A DNA stretch of 64,000 nt, from assembly GCA_041746735.1 (NCBI GenBank), contig JBGTGP010000020.1, positions 1-64,000 on the forward strand. The letters are read 5' to 3'. This document shows, one piece after another, positions 37,320-45,331 of the stretch. The translations under genes were made by a program, and so were the position numbers. The notes below the pieces were generated by a model. That model did not search any database. It was not told where the DNA came from and saw nothing but the letters and a program-made list of their open reading frames with translations. The DNA comes from Opimibacter sp041746735. Lineage in GTDB: Bacteria > Bacteroidota > Bacteroidia > Chitinophagales > Saprospiraceae. How positions within the stretch are numbered: the stretch's first letter is position 1; every line of letters begins with the position of its first letter.

Positions 37320-37870
37320 GACTGTATATCCGCTAAACGGCCTAATGCAAGGTCCCTAGGCGAAATGATCAGGGGCACACCCGGATCCGGCCAGGCAATA
37401 GCGACAGACGGGTCATCATATCGAATACCGCTTTCGGAGGCCTGATGATAATATTGATCACATTTATAGCAAAAGATTGTATCATCCTCCAGTACGAGAT
37501 ATCCATGTGCGAATCCTCCGGGAATCCAAAGTTGCTTCTTGTTTTCTCCTGAAAGGATGAGGCCAAAGCCTTGGCCCCAGGTATCGGAGCCAGGTCGTAT
37601 ATCCACAGCAACATCATAGACGGCACCCTTTATGACCCGTACGAGTTTTCCCTGAGCATGTATTCCGGTCTGAAAGTGAAGTCCGCGGAGTACCCCTTTG
37701 TCAGACTTCGCCTCATTGTCCTGTACAAAGTCTTTAGCCCCTGGAAGTTGATATCGTTGCTGTTGCCAGGTTTCAAGGAAATATCCACGTGAATCGGCAA
37801 ACACATGCGGCTCAAGAATCAGGAGACCATCAATGGGTGTAGGTGTTATCGTCATGGGCGGAATGCACAT
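37316..37870 (-). CDS. rfbC: dTDP-4-dehydrorhamnose 3,5-epimerase
   Basis: Epimerises C3 and C5 of dTDP-4-keto-6-deoxyglucose. A 184-residue cupin with SRGYFLETW, the catalytic-His segment VLRGLHFQ, and IPGGFAHGYLVLED. The first ATG (37870) directly follows the der stop codon; an in-frame ATG 15 nt later (37855) fits the usual N-terminus equally well. Coupled to rfbD by a 4-bp overlap. Confidence 0.95.
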   Translation of the reverse strand: MCIPPMTITPTPIDGLLILEPHVFADSRGYFLETWQQQRYQLPGAKDFVQDNEAKSDKGVLRGLHFQTGIHAQGKLVRVIKGAVYDVAVDIRPGSDTWGQGFGLILSGENKKQLWIPGGFAHGYLVLEDDTIFCYKCDQYYHQASESGIRYDDPSVAIAWPDPGVPLIISPRDLALGRLADIQS

Positions 37871-39172
37871 TTACTTTTGCCGGAAATAAATTCGGATCGG
37901 AGCGCCAGTAAACTGGAAGGCATTCCGGATCTGATTTTCCAGAAAGTTTCGGTAATTTTCTTTTACCTCATCCGGATAATTGCAGAATAGTGCAAATGCA
38001 GGATAGGGCATGGGTAATTGAGTGCCATATTTGACTTTGATGAGATGACCCCGGAAACTTGGGGGAGATTGTTTTTGTGTTGCCGATTCGATGAGTTCAT
38101 TCAATTCAGAGGTAGATATCCTTCGCGCCCTGTTATCTGCGACCTCGAGAGCCGTCTCTACAGCTTTGAAGATGCGCTGTTTATCATGTACGGAGATAAA
38201 GAGGATGGGAACATCTGTAAAAGGTGCCATTTTTTGTCGAATGACATTTTCCATATCACGGGCGGTGTTCGTTTCCTTTTCAATGAGATCCCATTTGTTG
38301 ACTACAATCACGATACCTTTATTGCGTCGCAACACGATCTGCAGGATGCTCAAATCCTGGCTTTCGAGACCGGAAGTGGCATCCAGCATCAGGATGCAGA
38401 CATCTGACTCTTCGATGGCCTTCACCGTACGGATGACGCTGTAAAACTCCAGGTTTTCTTCTACTTGCCGTTTTTTGCGCATACCTGCAGTATCGATGAT
38501 CAGGAAGTCTTTGCCAAACTTATTGTAGCGGGTATGGATCGAATCCCGGGTTGTTCCTGCGATCTCCGTGACTATGTGTCGGGTTTCGCCCATGAGAGCA
38601 TTTATGAAAGAAGATTTGCCCACATTGGGTCGGCCGATCACAGCTATTTTGGGAATTTCCGGCATTTCTGTATCATCCGGTGCGAGTGCTTCCGCGACGC
38701 TGTCCATCAATTCACCCGTACCGCTCCCTGAAATAGAGGACAGGAAAAATGTTTCCTCAAATCCCATCGCCCAAAATTCGTTTGCGGCGAGATGACGTTC
38801 ATGATTGTCCACTTTGTTGACGGTGAGAATGACCTTTTTCCCTGACTTACGTAGTTTGTCCGCGACCTCGGCATCGAGATCCGTGATGCCCGTCATGACA
38901 TCAGTCATGAAAATGATGACTGTGGCTTCTTCGATGGCAATATCGACCTGATCCCGGATCGCTTTTTCGAAAATATCCTCCGAATGCTGGACAAACCCTC
39001 CCGTATCAATCACCGTAAAGTTTTTTCCATTCCAGAACCCACTGCCATACTGACGGTCCCGGGTGACACCGCTGATGTTGTCTGTAATGGCCTGCCGGGC
39101 GCCGACCATGCGATTAAACAAGGTGGACTTACCTACATTGGGTCTTCCGACGATTGCGACGATATTAGACAT
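37871..39172 (-). CDS. der: Ribosome assembly GTPase Der (EngA)
   Basis: A 433-residue protein with two tandem G domains, each with GRPNVGKS (about residues 8-15 and 182-189) and NKVD/NKWD specificity motifs, then a C-terminal KH-like domain. Needed for 50S assembly. Begins 2 bp after era and runs directly into rfbC. Confidence 0.97.
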   Translation of the reverse strand: MSNIVAIVGRPNVGKSTLFNRMVGARQAITDNISGVTRDRQYGSGFWNGKNFTVIDTGGFVQHSEDIFEKAIRDQVDIAIEEATVIIFMTDVMTGITDLDAEVADKLRKSGKKVILTVNKVDNHERHLAANEFWAMGFEETFFLSSISGSGTGELMDSVAEALAPDDTEMPEIPKIAVIGRPNVGKSSFINALMGETRHIVTEIAGTTRDSIHTRYNKFGKDFLIIDTAGMRKKRQVEENLEFYSVIRTVKAIEESDVCILMLDATSGLESQDLSILQIVLRRNKGIVIVVNKWDLIEKETNTARDMENVIRQKMAPFTDVPILFISVHDKQRIFKAVETALEVADNRARRISTSELNELIESATQKQSPPSFRGHLIKVKYGTQLPMPYPAFALFCNYPDEVKENYRNFLENQIRNAFQFTGAPIRIYFRQK

Positions 39173-39174
39173 GA

Positions 39175-40083
39175 TCAGTTTTGGTATCCAAATGATTGTA
39201 AAGCGCGTTCGTCATCCCGCCAGTTATCACGCACTTTCACCAGGAGTTCTAAAAATACACGTTGTCCCAGGAAAGTTTCGATTTCCTTCCGGGCTTCTGT
39301 GCCAAGTTGTTTGATGGCGGCGCCCTGTTTGCCCAAAAGGATTGATTTTTTACGTTCGTCTACCGTGTAAATCACGGCGGCGATCCGGGTGATGGGACCC
39401 GCTTTGCTTTCGCCTTCGCTATACGTATCAATACCGATTTCGACCGTATAGGGGATTTCATCGCGGTAGAGTTCAAGAATCTTTCCCCGGATGATCTCAC
39501 TGACAAAGAATCGTTCAGGCCGGTCCGTTAATTGGTCCTTTGGATAAAAAGCAGGTCCTTCCGGGAGTTGAGTAAGGATTTCCTGCAGTAACGTATCTGT
39601 ACCATCACCGCGGAGTGCTGAGACCACTATGATTTTTCTTCCTGGCAGAAAGGCTTCCAGTTCGGCAGTTCTGGCCTCGAGTTCCTGTGGGGTCATCAGG
39701 TCCTTTTTATTGATGATGCCGAGTACGGGGCACGTGTGCCGGGCTATCCGCTGAAGCAACTGGTGTTGCTCGCTAAGCGGTTCATACGGGTCTGTCAAAA
39801 AGAGGATGATGTCGGCATCATCAAAGGAGAGATTGATGTAGGCATTCATCAATTGATGCATTTTGTAAGCCGGGTCATCGATAAATCCAGGTGTATCTGA
39901 AAAAACCATTTGGAAGTCCTCACCACTTACAATGCCAATGATCCGATGACGTGTGGTTTGTGGTTTCGAGGTGATCACGGACATGCGTTCACCTACAAGT
40001 GCATTGAGGAGCGTCGATTTTCCCATGTTGGGACGGCCCAGGATATTGATAAAGCCTGACCGGTGTGAGATCGGATCAGCCAA
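39175..40083 (-). CDS. era: GTPase Era
   Basis: A 302-residue 16S rRNA-binding GTPase that helps 30S maturation. GRPNMGKST P-loop (about 16-24), SKPQTTRHRI switch I, DTPGF switch II, NKKD, and a C-terminal KH domain with GKQGAAIKQLG. It overlaps the upstream hypothetical gene by 8 bp and precedes der by 2 bp; adjacent era and der make a ribosome-assembly pair. Confidence 0.97.
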   Translation of the reverse strand: MADPISHRSGFINILGRPNMGKSTLLNALVGERMSVITSKPQTTRHRIIGIVSGEDFQMVFSDTPGFIDDPAYKMHQLMNAYINLSFDDADIILFLTDPYEPLSEQHQLLQRIARHTCPVLGIINKKDLMTPQELEARTAELEAFLPGRKIIVVSALRGDGTDTLLQEILTQLPEGPAFYPKDQLTDRPERFFVSEIIRGKILELYRDEIPYTVEIGIDTYSEGESKAGPITRIAAVIYTVDERKKSILLGKQGAAIKQLGTEARKEIETFLGQRVFLELLVKVRDNWRDDERALQSFGYQN

Positions 40084-40654
40084 CGCGGAGCATTTTAGGT
40101 GAGAAAAGTTGTTGTTCTACCCAGGTAAACAAATAATCCGGTTTGTTGCCTCGCCAGGAGGAGCCACTTAGTACATGAATGTAGTCCTGGAGCCCATACA
40201 TCTGCATTTCCCGGGCCACATGTTCCAGGGGGTTGATGATCGCGATCCATCCTTCTCCATCTGAAACTTCCTCATACCATTCTTCATAATAGGCATTGTC
40301 TTCAGCGGCGTGATAGTTGAGGACGTTTTCACAGACTAAGATGAACCGGCTGATTCCTCGGGTCTGCATCAGATCGGTTATCTCCCGGCGAAGCATCATA
40401 ATATCGTTGTAAATGCAGTCATTCCATTCGCCGATAAGTTCGAGGATCGCATACTGATGCTCATAATCTGTATAGAGGATTTTGAGGTAGAGGGTACTAC
40501 TGCCAAAAGAATCCCATTGGGGATGGATATAATAATTATAAATCGCATTCGAAAAATAAAACTCATCATAATCGCGGCCATAAAACGGGGACCTGCGATC
40601 CTCTGAGGCGATATACACATCTCTCCACTGAAAATACGGCTCTATATCGTGCAT
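40076..40654 (-). CDS. Hypothetical protein, first gene of the era-der operon
   Basis: A 192-residue protein I do not recognise by name. It has no signal peptide or membrane segment, is very rich in Tyr, Trp and acidic residues, and looks like a compact cytoplasmic alpha/beta protein (for example ISRFILVCENVLNYH). It overlaps era by 8 bp, so it is probably co-translated with it, which hints at a link to ribosome assembly or cell cycle; this is only positional. The -7 box ends 4 nt before the ATG. Confidence 0.85.
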   Translation of the reverse strand: MHDIEPYFQWRDVYIASEDRRSPFYGRDYDEFYFSNAIYNYYIHPQWDSFGSSTLYLKILYTDYEHQYAILELIGEWNDCIYNDIMMLRREITDLMQTRGISRFILVCENVLNYHAAEDNAYYEEWYEEVSDGEGWIAIINPLEHVAREMQMYGLQDYIHVLSGSSWRGNKPDYLFTWVEQQLFSPKMLRVG

Positions 40655-40658
40655 CCTG

Positions 40659-40666
40659 CAAAAGTA
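40659..40666 (-). promoter_or_regulatory. -7 box of the hypothetical-era-der-rfbCD operon
   Basis: The minus strand reads TACTTTTG (perfect TAnnTTTG), then CAGG, then ATG. Transcription should start at or within a base or two of the start codon. Confidence 0.6.
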
Positions 40667-40705
40667 CGGGTTTCAGCCGACGCAACGAATCGTCCGGCTA
40701 TGGAT

Positions 40706-40713
40706 TAACTTTG
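40706..40713 (+). promoter_or_regulatory. -7 box of the NadR-like kinase gene
   Basis: TAACTTTG, a perfect TAnnTTTG, lies 13 nt before the ATG at 40727. It is back-to-back with the operon promoter at 40659-40666. No -33 TTG is evident. Confidence 0.6.
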
Positions 40714-40725
40714 GCTTTAAAGCCA
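40712..40725. promoter_or_regulatory. Perfect 14-bp palindrome over the transcription start
   Basis: TGGCTTTAAAGCCA is its own reverse complement. It overlaps the last bases of the -7 box and ends 1 nt before the ATG, so a dimeric repressor bound here, or an RNA hairpin, could block expression. Confidence 0.55.
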
Positions 40726-40726
40726 T

Positions 40727-41371
40727 ATGCGTCAGAAACCCTTTATCATCACCATTACAGGTCCGGAAAGTAGCGGAAAAACTACGCTGGCCCGAAAACT
40801 TGCCGGGAAATTGGGGAGCATTTGGGTGCCTGAATATGCCAGGGAGTATCTCTCCAGAGTGGGCAAGCCTTATGATATCAAAGATCTGGCCCTGATGGCA
40901 CAAGGACAATGGACATGGATTGAACAAGCCAGAGCCAAAGCAGCAGAAGGCGATATGGCTATCCAGGAATCCACGTTACGAGACGTGTTGGCTCAATCGT
41001 ATGACCTTATCGGAAGTACGGTAGTGCCGAAGGAGGGACAGGAGTTGAAAGTATCTGCGGTAGAATTTTACTTGGAAGCTTTTGGTGATCAGCCCCGACC
41101 GGTGATCATTGTGGATTGTGGTATGCTGAGCCTGCGGATCTGGTCAAAATTGAAGTATGGAGTTGCAGTACCCATAGTGGAGCAATGGATGGCGGAGGAT
41201 CATACATCTATGTATGTCTTATGCCGTCCGGTGTTACCTTGGGAACCTGATCCGTTGCGGGAAGCACCCTTGTTGCTGGACCGCATTTGGATTTTCAACC
41301 ACATGCATTTGGAATTGATCAGACTCCAAAAGGAAATATTGCGTACGCCACCGAATGCGGGTAAAAACTAA
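40727..41371 (+). CDS. NadR-like P-loop ATPase/kinase
   Basis: A 214-residue P-loop protein of the AAA_28/NadR kinase-like group. Walker A is GPESSGKT (residues 12-19), followed by WVPEYAREYL, a motif shared with the nicotinamide ribose kinase part of NadR. VDCGMLSLRIWSKLKYG stands at the Walker B region, where NadR-type proteins usually have DT; the change to VDCG is worth noting. There is no NadR adenylyltransferase or HTH domain. Nicotinamide riboside phosphorylation is plausible but not proven. A nucleoside phosphorylase gene lies convergently 7 bp away. Confidence 0.8.
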   Translation: MRQKPFIITITGPESSGKTTLARKLAGKLGSIWVPEYAREYLSRVGKPYDIKDLALMAQGQWTWIEQARAKAAEGDMAIQESTLRDVLAQSYDLIGSTVVPKEGQELKVSAVEFYLEAFGDQPRPVIIVDCGMLSLRIWSKLKYGVAVPIVEQWMAEDHTSMYVLCRPVLPWEPDPLREAPLLLDRIWIFNHMHLELIRLQKEILRTPPNAGKN

Positions 41372-41378
41372 TAATGAC

Positions 41379-42209
41379 TTAGGGGATGGACCGAACAATC
41401 CACTGAAGCACGGAGTCAATCAGCGTATCCATAGTTCGGGTTGAGTTTTCACTAAAAAGTCCGTCCAGGCGTTGAGCCAGTATGGCATTGAATGAAATGG
41501 CTTTGTGTCCCATTTTCTCTGCATAGAGATAGATAGCGGCTGTTTCCATCTCCAGATTGGTAAATGCCAGGTCCTGAATTTGAATGTGGTGAAGATCATT
41601 GATTGGGATCGTATAGGCAGCAGGCATGCGAAGGGTTCGTCCCTGAGGTCCATAAAAACCGGGACACGTCAGGGTGATTCCCTCTTTGTATGGAAGGGTG
41701 AAGGCCTTGAGATCAAAGGGATATCTTTGGCTCATGTAAGACCATTCCGGAAGTAAAGGGTGGTGCAGCGGGACGTGTTCATAATACATTCCCAATGCAT
41801 CTGTCCCGATTCCAATGCCGGAGATGACTACATCATCTACATGTACGTCCGGATGAATTGAGCCGGATGTACCGATTCGGATAATATTGAGAGATACCAG
41901 ATTCTCTTTGGGAAGTCGGGAGCGCAGATCTATATTGGCCAGCGCATCGAGTTCATTGAGAGTGATGTCAATATTGTCCGTTCCAATACCGGTGGAGATG
42001 ACAGAGATTCTTTTCTTTCCGATGCGGCCCGTATGGGTAAGAAATTCCCTTTTTTGCTTGATCATTTCCACCTCATCAAAGAGCCGGGAAACTTTTGGCA
42101 CCCGTCCAGGATCGCCTACGAGAATTAGGGTAGAGGCAATGTCTTCCGGAAGCAGGTTGAGGTGGTAAATGGATCCATCCGGATTGAGAATGAGTTCAGC
42201 GGCATTCAT
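41379..42209 (-). CDS. Nucleoside phosphorylase (uridine phosphorylase-like)
   Basis: Cleaves a ribonucleoside with phosphate to base and ribose 1-phosphate. 276 residues of the PNP/UDP hexameric family: GDPGRVPKVSRLFD at the phosphate site (about 33-46), STGIGTDNIDITLNEL, RIGTSGSIHPDV, and NLEMETAAIYLYA, which carries the Met-Glu pair that binds ribose. Sequence alone does not separate uridine from purine substrates, but the overall layout resembles uridine phosphorylase. Confidence 0.9.
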   Translation of the reverse strand: MNAAELILNPDGSIYHLNLLPEDIASTLILVGDPGRVPKVSRLFDEVEMIKQKREFLTHTGRIGKKRISVISTGIGTDNIDITLNELDALANIDLRSRLPKENLVSLNIIRIGTSGSIHPDVHVDDVVISGIGIGTDALGMYYEHVPLHHPLLPEWSYMSQRYPFDLKAFTLPYKEGITLTCPGFYGPQGRTLRMPAAYTIPINDLHHIQIQDLAFTNLEMETAAIYLYAEKMGHKAISFNAILAQRLDGLFSENSTRTMDTLIDSVLQWIVRSIP

Positions 42210-42344
42210 GAATGGCCAATATAGGCAGAATTGGGAGAAGACTGAATTGGAACGACTCTTTACCCATTATGGTGATTAATGGAAAGAGGGGGGGCTAAAA
42301 AAAATGGTGTTGGATGCCTTAGAAAGTGGTGGGGTCATCCGGTA

Positions 42345-42863
42345 TTAATTACAGCGCAAAATAATTGGAGAAGTGAGTATTTCGTTGCTCTTGTTCCCGG
42401 CGCGGTCCTGGATATAGATTCTATACTGGACGATGTCAAAGGGGTAGTTGGGATTGATAGTGCAAGGGTCGGCTCCATCGGGATAGATACAACAGGTGGA
42501 GTATAGTTTAATTCGGACCTCGCCCTCTACGCCATTGGCTGCACCTTCCTGCGGGATGGCCGGAATGCCAAATGTGTTGTCGAGAACACCGGTACGTTCA
42601 TCATATACAAAGATATTGTTTTGGGTAGCCTGATCGGTGCGACCGATATCCCCATCCCCATCTTCAAAGCGGAAACGGATGATGACAGAATCTTCCTGGA
42701 AAAGGCCCTGGCGAAGCGTATCTTTTGAGATGTCTAGAAATTCAATGTATGGTTCATTGGGAAAGTCAGGAGCATCGAGGCATTGCCAACTCACCAAAAC
42801 CAGGAGGATGAAAAGGCCTATTTTTGTAGCAGATGAAAGCAGCAGACGTACAGCGTGAATCAT
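42345..42863 (-). CDS. Predicted lipoprotein of unknown function
   Basis: A 172-residue protein from the ATG at 42863. The signal segment ends in VSWQC, an acceptable lipobox, followed by acidic DAPDFPNEPYIEF. The mature part has FRFEDGDGDIG, a pattern recurring in Bacteroidota surface lipoproteins, then a Cys pair and a C-terminal strand RIYIQDRAGNKSNEI. I do not recognise a named family. An upstream in-frame start (42962) would place 33 non-signal residues first and is less likely. The 5' end overlaps the divergent acyl-protein synthetase-like gene by 31 bp. Confidence 0.75.
   Translation of the reverse strand: MIHAVRLLLSSATKIGLFILLVLVSWQCLDAPDFPNEPYIEFLDISKDTLRQGLFQEDSVIIRFRFEDGDGDIGRTDQATQNNIFVYDERTGVLDNTFGIPAIPQEGAANGVEGEVRIKLYSTCCIYPDGADPCTINPNYPFDIVQYRIYIQDRAGNKSNEILTSPIILRCN
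42819..42826 (+). promoter_or_regulatory. -7 box of the LuxE-like gene
   Basis: TATTTTTG (perfect TAnnTTTG), then TAGCAG, then ATG at 42833. It lies inside the signal-peptide codons of the divergent lipoprotein gene and predicts a leaderless mRNA. Confidence 0.6.
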
Positions 42864-43876
42864 TGATCCATCGAATATACGATATAAACGTCGTAGACTT
42901 TGAAGGTGTTGCACTTGATGTTTGGAAATACCAGTTTGATTATAATCCGCTTTATCAGTCATTTTGCAATCAACTCAACAGGACGTCCGGAACTGGTTTG
43001 AGTCTTCGGGAGATTCCGTTTCTGCCGATATCGATGTTCAGGGACCACGATATCCAAACAGGACAATGGGCCGCAGAACGGATATTTCGTAGCAGTGGGA
43101 CAACCGGGAGTAATCACTCCAGGCATTTCATTCGGGATTTGGATCTGTACCACCGAGCAGCCGTTTCTTGCTTTGAGCCCTTTTTAGGCAATCCGGGCCG
43201 GTACACCTGGATTGCACTTTTGCCTTCCTATCTGGATCGCGGCGATTCATCCCTGGTAGATATGGTTCATTATTTTATGACGCTGCAGGATCACAATGGA
43301 CTGCGTTTTTTTTCGGTGATTGATGATGCACTATTGCGTCAAATGGACTTAGCACGAGAGAATGAAGAGCCCACGATATTGGTCGGTGTGAGTTTCGCCC
43401 TTTTGGCATTATTCGAACAAAGTGAAGTACCAGTATGGGATAATCTCATCGTCATGGAGACAGGAGGTATGAAGGGTAGGGGGCCTGAAATTACAAGGAC
43501 GGAATTGCATTCACGTTTGCGCCGCAGGCATCCGGATTTAAGTATTGTGAGTGAATATGGTATGACGGAGTTGATGTCCCAGGCCTACAGGAGGTTGGAT
43601 GACTTTCAGCCTTCTCCGATGATGCGGGTCATTGCCCGGGACTTGAGCGACCCATTGACTCTGCTGGAGCCGGGTCAAAGAGGGGTCCTGAATATTATCG
43701 ATTTGGCCAATGTGGACACTTGTGCCTTTATTGCAACTGATGATTTGGGAGTGGTGTATGCGGATGAAAGTTTCGAGGTGCTGGGAAGGGTCGACAGTAG
43801 TGATCTGAGAGGGTGCAATCTGATGTTTGGGAGCGAGATCGTATACAGGGATATGGTGGAAAAGACTAGGATTTGA
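42833..43876 (+). CDS. LuxE-like acyl-protein synthetase family protein
   Basis: A 347-residue protein related to the acyl-protein synthetase (LuxE) branch of adenylating enzymes, which activate a fatty acid as acyl-AMP. The P-loop-like motif SSGTTGS (residues 87-93) is the ANL-family nucleotide motif, and SEYGMTELMSQAY (about 239-251) matches the acyl-AMP-binding segment. The reductase partners LuxC/LuxD are absent, so bioluminescence is not implied; in Bacteroidota such genes often stand alone. The start is fixed by the -7 box 6 nt upstream. Confidence 0.83.
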   Translation: MKAADVQRESLIHRIYDINVVDFEGVALDVWKYQFDYNPLYQSFCNQLNRTSGTGLSLREIPFLPISMFRDHDIQTGQWAAERIFRSSGTTGSNHSRHFIRDLDLYHRAAVSCFEPFLGNPGRYTWIALLPSYLDRGDSSLVDMVHYFMTLQDHNGLRFFSVIDDALLRQMDLARENEEPTILVGVSFALLALFEQSEVPVWDNLIVMETGGMKGRGPEITRTELHSRLRRRHPDLSIVSEYGMTELMSQAYRRLDDFQPSPMMRVIARDLSDPLTLLEPGQRGVLNIIDLANVDTCAFIATDDLGVVYADESFEVLGRVDSSDLRGCNLMFGSEIVYRDMVEKTRI

Positions 43877-43935
43877 TGGCCTCCTTACCTCTCATATGCT
43901 AAGGATTCCTCAGAGATATGTTTCTTATAAAGGCA

Positions 43936-45141
43936 TTATTTTGTCAACCCTTCAAATAGCCAGTTGGCCAGAGCCTGTCTGTTTGTGGCGGGGAGAATAC
44001 GCTTACGGTCAAATGCATTCTTAATATTGGCCAGTTCAACATACAAGGTAGTAGGAAAAGGTTTGCGGAGCATGTAGAGATTTCGGGTAGACACGGTGCC
44101 TTCGTAGCCTCCAGTGGCTCTGTAGCGGGCATATTTTTCTTCAAAAACTTTTTGAACATTCAAGGCCAGTTTTTTGCCTGATTTCGAATGTTCGAAATGA
44201 TAGAAAAACACATCCTGGCGCTGGTGCTCTGAACGGGAATCGACATGGATGCAGACCAGGATCTGTTCTTTAATCCCTTTTCGGGCATAACCTGCGTAGA
44301 TGTCATTGATGGCATCTGTACGTTGTTTGAGTCGTGCAAGTTGATTGATAGGAATAGTTTCTTTGCCTAGCATTTTCTCATCGTTATCGCAAAGGAGAAT
44401 ATCTTCATTCCGGATACCGTCATTTTCATCCTGTACGATGATATAGACTTTAGCGCCTTGTTCGATGAGATTGCGGGCGAGTCGAAGTGAAACATCATAG
44501 GCATACTCGTCCTCACAAATGGTCTGATTCCCGACTTTGGCGACGGCTCCGGGATCAGGACCGCCATGACCGGAGGAGATGTAATATACTTTTCCTTTTA
44601 GTTTGTCAGATTTAGGCACTACAGTAGCATAGTCTGGTCCGAAAATCGGAAAGTAATGGGCCGAAGTTCCGGAAGGAGTTTTGGTCGATGGGTTCTTGGA
44701 TGAGGTACTGGCTGTTGTATTGGCAGATTCACCGGAGCAATTGAGTTCATGGTATGGAACCCAGAGGATTTTGCTGGTGACATAGTCGCTTTGTCTTAGA
44801 TTTCGGTTGAGGATGACTTTATTGTAGTGAGCTATACGTTTGGCAGCGTCCATATCATCGATTCCGATGGTACTGCGGATACTTTTACCGTTGTACGTGT
44901 AAATAAAAATGGGAAGTTTGTACTCTTTTCCCTGGATGAGGGGGGCATTGTTTTTCAGGTTATTGAGTTCGAGGAATTTAGTCAGGTTGCATGGATGGGA
45001 GTGGAGTTCGTAGCGTTGGAGCAGGATCGTGATACCATCACCCGGTTTGGCTGGCGTGGCGAAGAAGGGAGGGGATGGGTTGGCCAGGCTGATTCCGGTC
45101 AGGAGGCAAAGACAAAACAGAGGGGAGAGAAAGTGCTTCAT
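43936..45141 (-). CDS. N-acetylmuramoyl-L-alanine amidase (Amidase_3)
   Basis: A 401-residue secreted peptidoglycan hydrolase. A signal peptide (about 1-20) is followed by a region (about 30-135) resembling LysM-type wall-binding modules (GITILLQRYELHSHPCNLTKFLELNNL is typical of their loop pattern only in part). A Ser/Thr-rich linker (about 136-160) precedes the catalytic domain: ISSGHGGPDPGAV (zinc His192), the Glu of CEDEYAYDVSLR (about 210-212), CIHVDSR (His299) and YVELANIKN with the catalytic Glu. A -7 box (45173-45166) gives a leader of about 20 nt. Confidence 0.9.
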   Translation of the reverse strand: MKHFLSPLFCLCLLTGISLANPSPPFFATPAKPGDGITILLQRYELHSHPCNLTKFLELNNLKNNAPLIQGKEYKLPIFIYTYNGKSIRSTIGIDDMDAAKRIAHYNKVILNRNLRQSDYVTSKILWVPYHELNCSGESANTTASTSSKNPSTKTPSGTSAHYFPIFGPDYATVVPKSDKLKGKVYYISSGHGGPDPGAVAKVGNQTICEDEYAYDVSLRLARNLIEQGAKVYIIVQDENDGIRNEDILLCDNDEKMLGKETIPINQLARLKQRTDAINDIYAGYARKGIKEQILVCIHVDSRSEHQRQDVFFYHFEHSKSGKKLALNVQKVFEEKYARYRATGGYEGTVSTRNLYMLRKPFPTTLYVELANIKNAFDRKRILPATNRQALANWLFEGLTK

Positions 45142-45165
45142 TTTTTCTTAATGTAATGAATAACA

Positions 45166-45173
45166 CAAAGGTA
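45166..45173 (-). promoter_or_regulatory. -7 box of the amidase gene
   Basis: TACCTTTG on the minus strand, a perfect TAnnTTTG, 24 nt before the ATG. It is followed upstream by very AT-rich DNA (45174-45240). Confidence 0.65.
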
Positions 45174-45315
45174 ATACATTACAAATATATTTAATGTTAA
45201 CGTATATTTCAAATTTACTTTTTTTGTTTGACCTGTGAAATATGCCTTTGTCTTCCCCCCTTCATCGGCACACCATTTCTGCGACGCTCCATTCCCATTC
45301 CACCAATTAACCTCC

Positions 45316-45323
45316 TATCTTTA
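45316..45323 (+). promoter_or_regulatory. Candidate -7 box of ccmB
   Basis: TATCTTTA, one mismatch to TAnnTTTG, 8 nt before the ATG at 45332, which leaves at most a few bases of leader. Confidence 0.45.
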
Positions 45324-45331
45324 CTCCCTGT

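Noticed and set aside
42833..43876. Bioluminescence locus because of the LuxE-like gene
   Set aside because: luxC, luxD, luxA and luxB are missing; lone LuxE-like genes are common in Bacteroidota.
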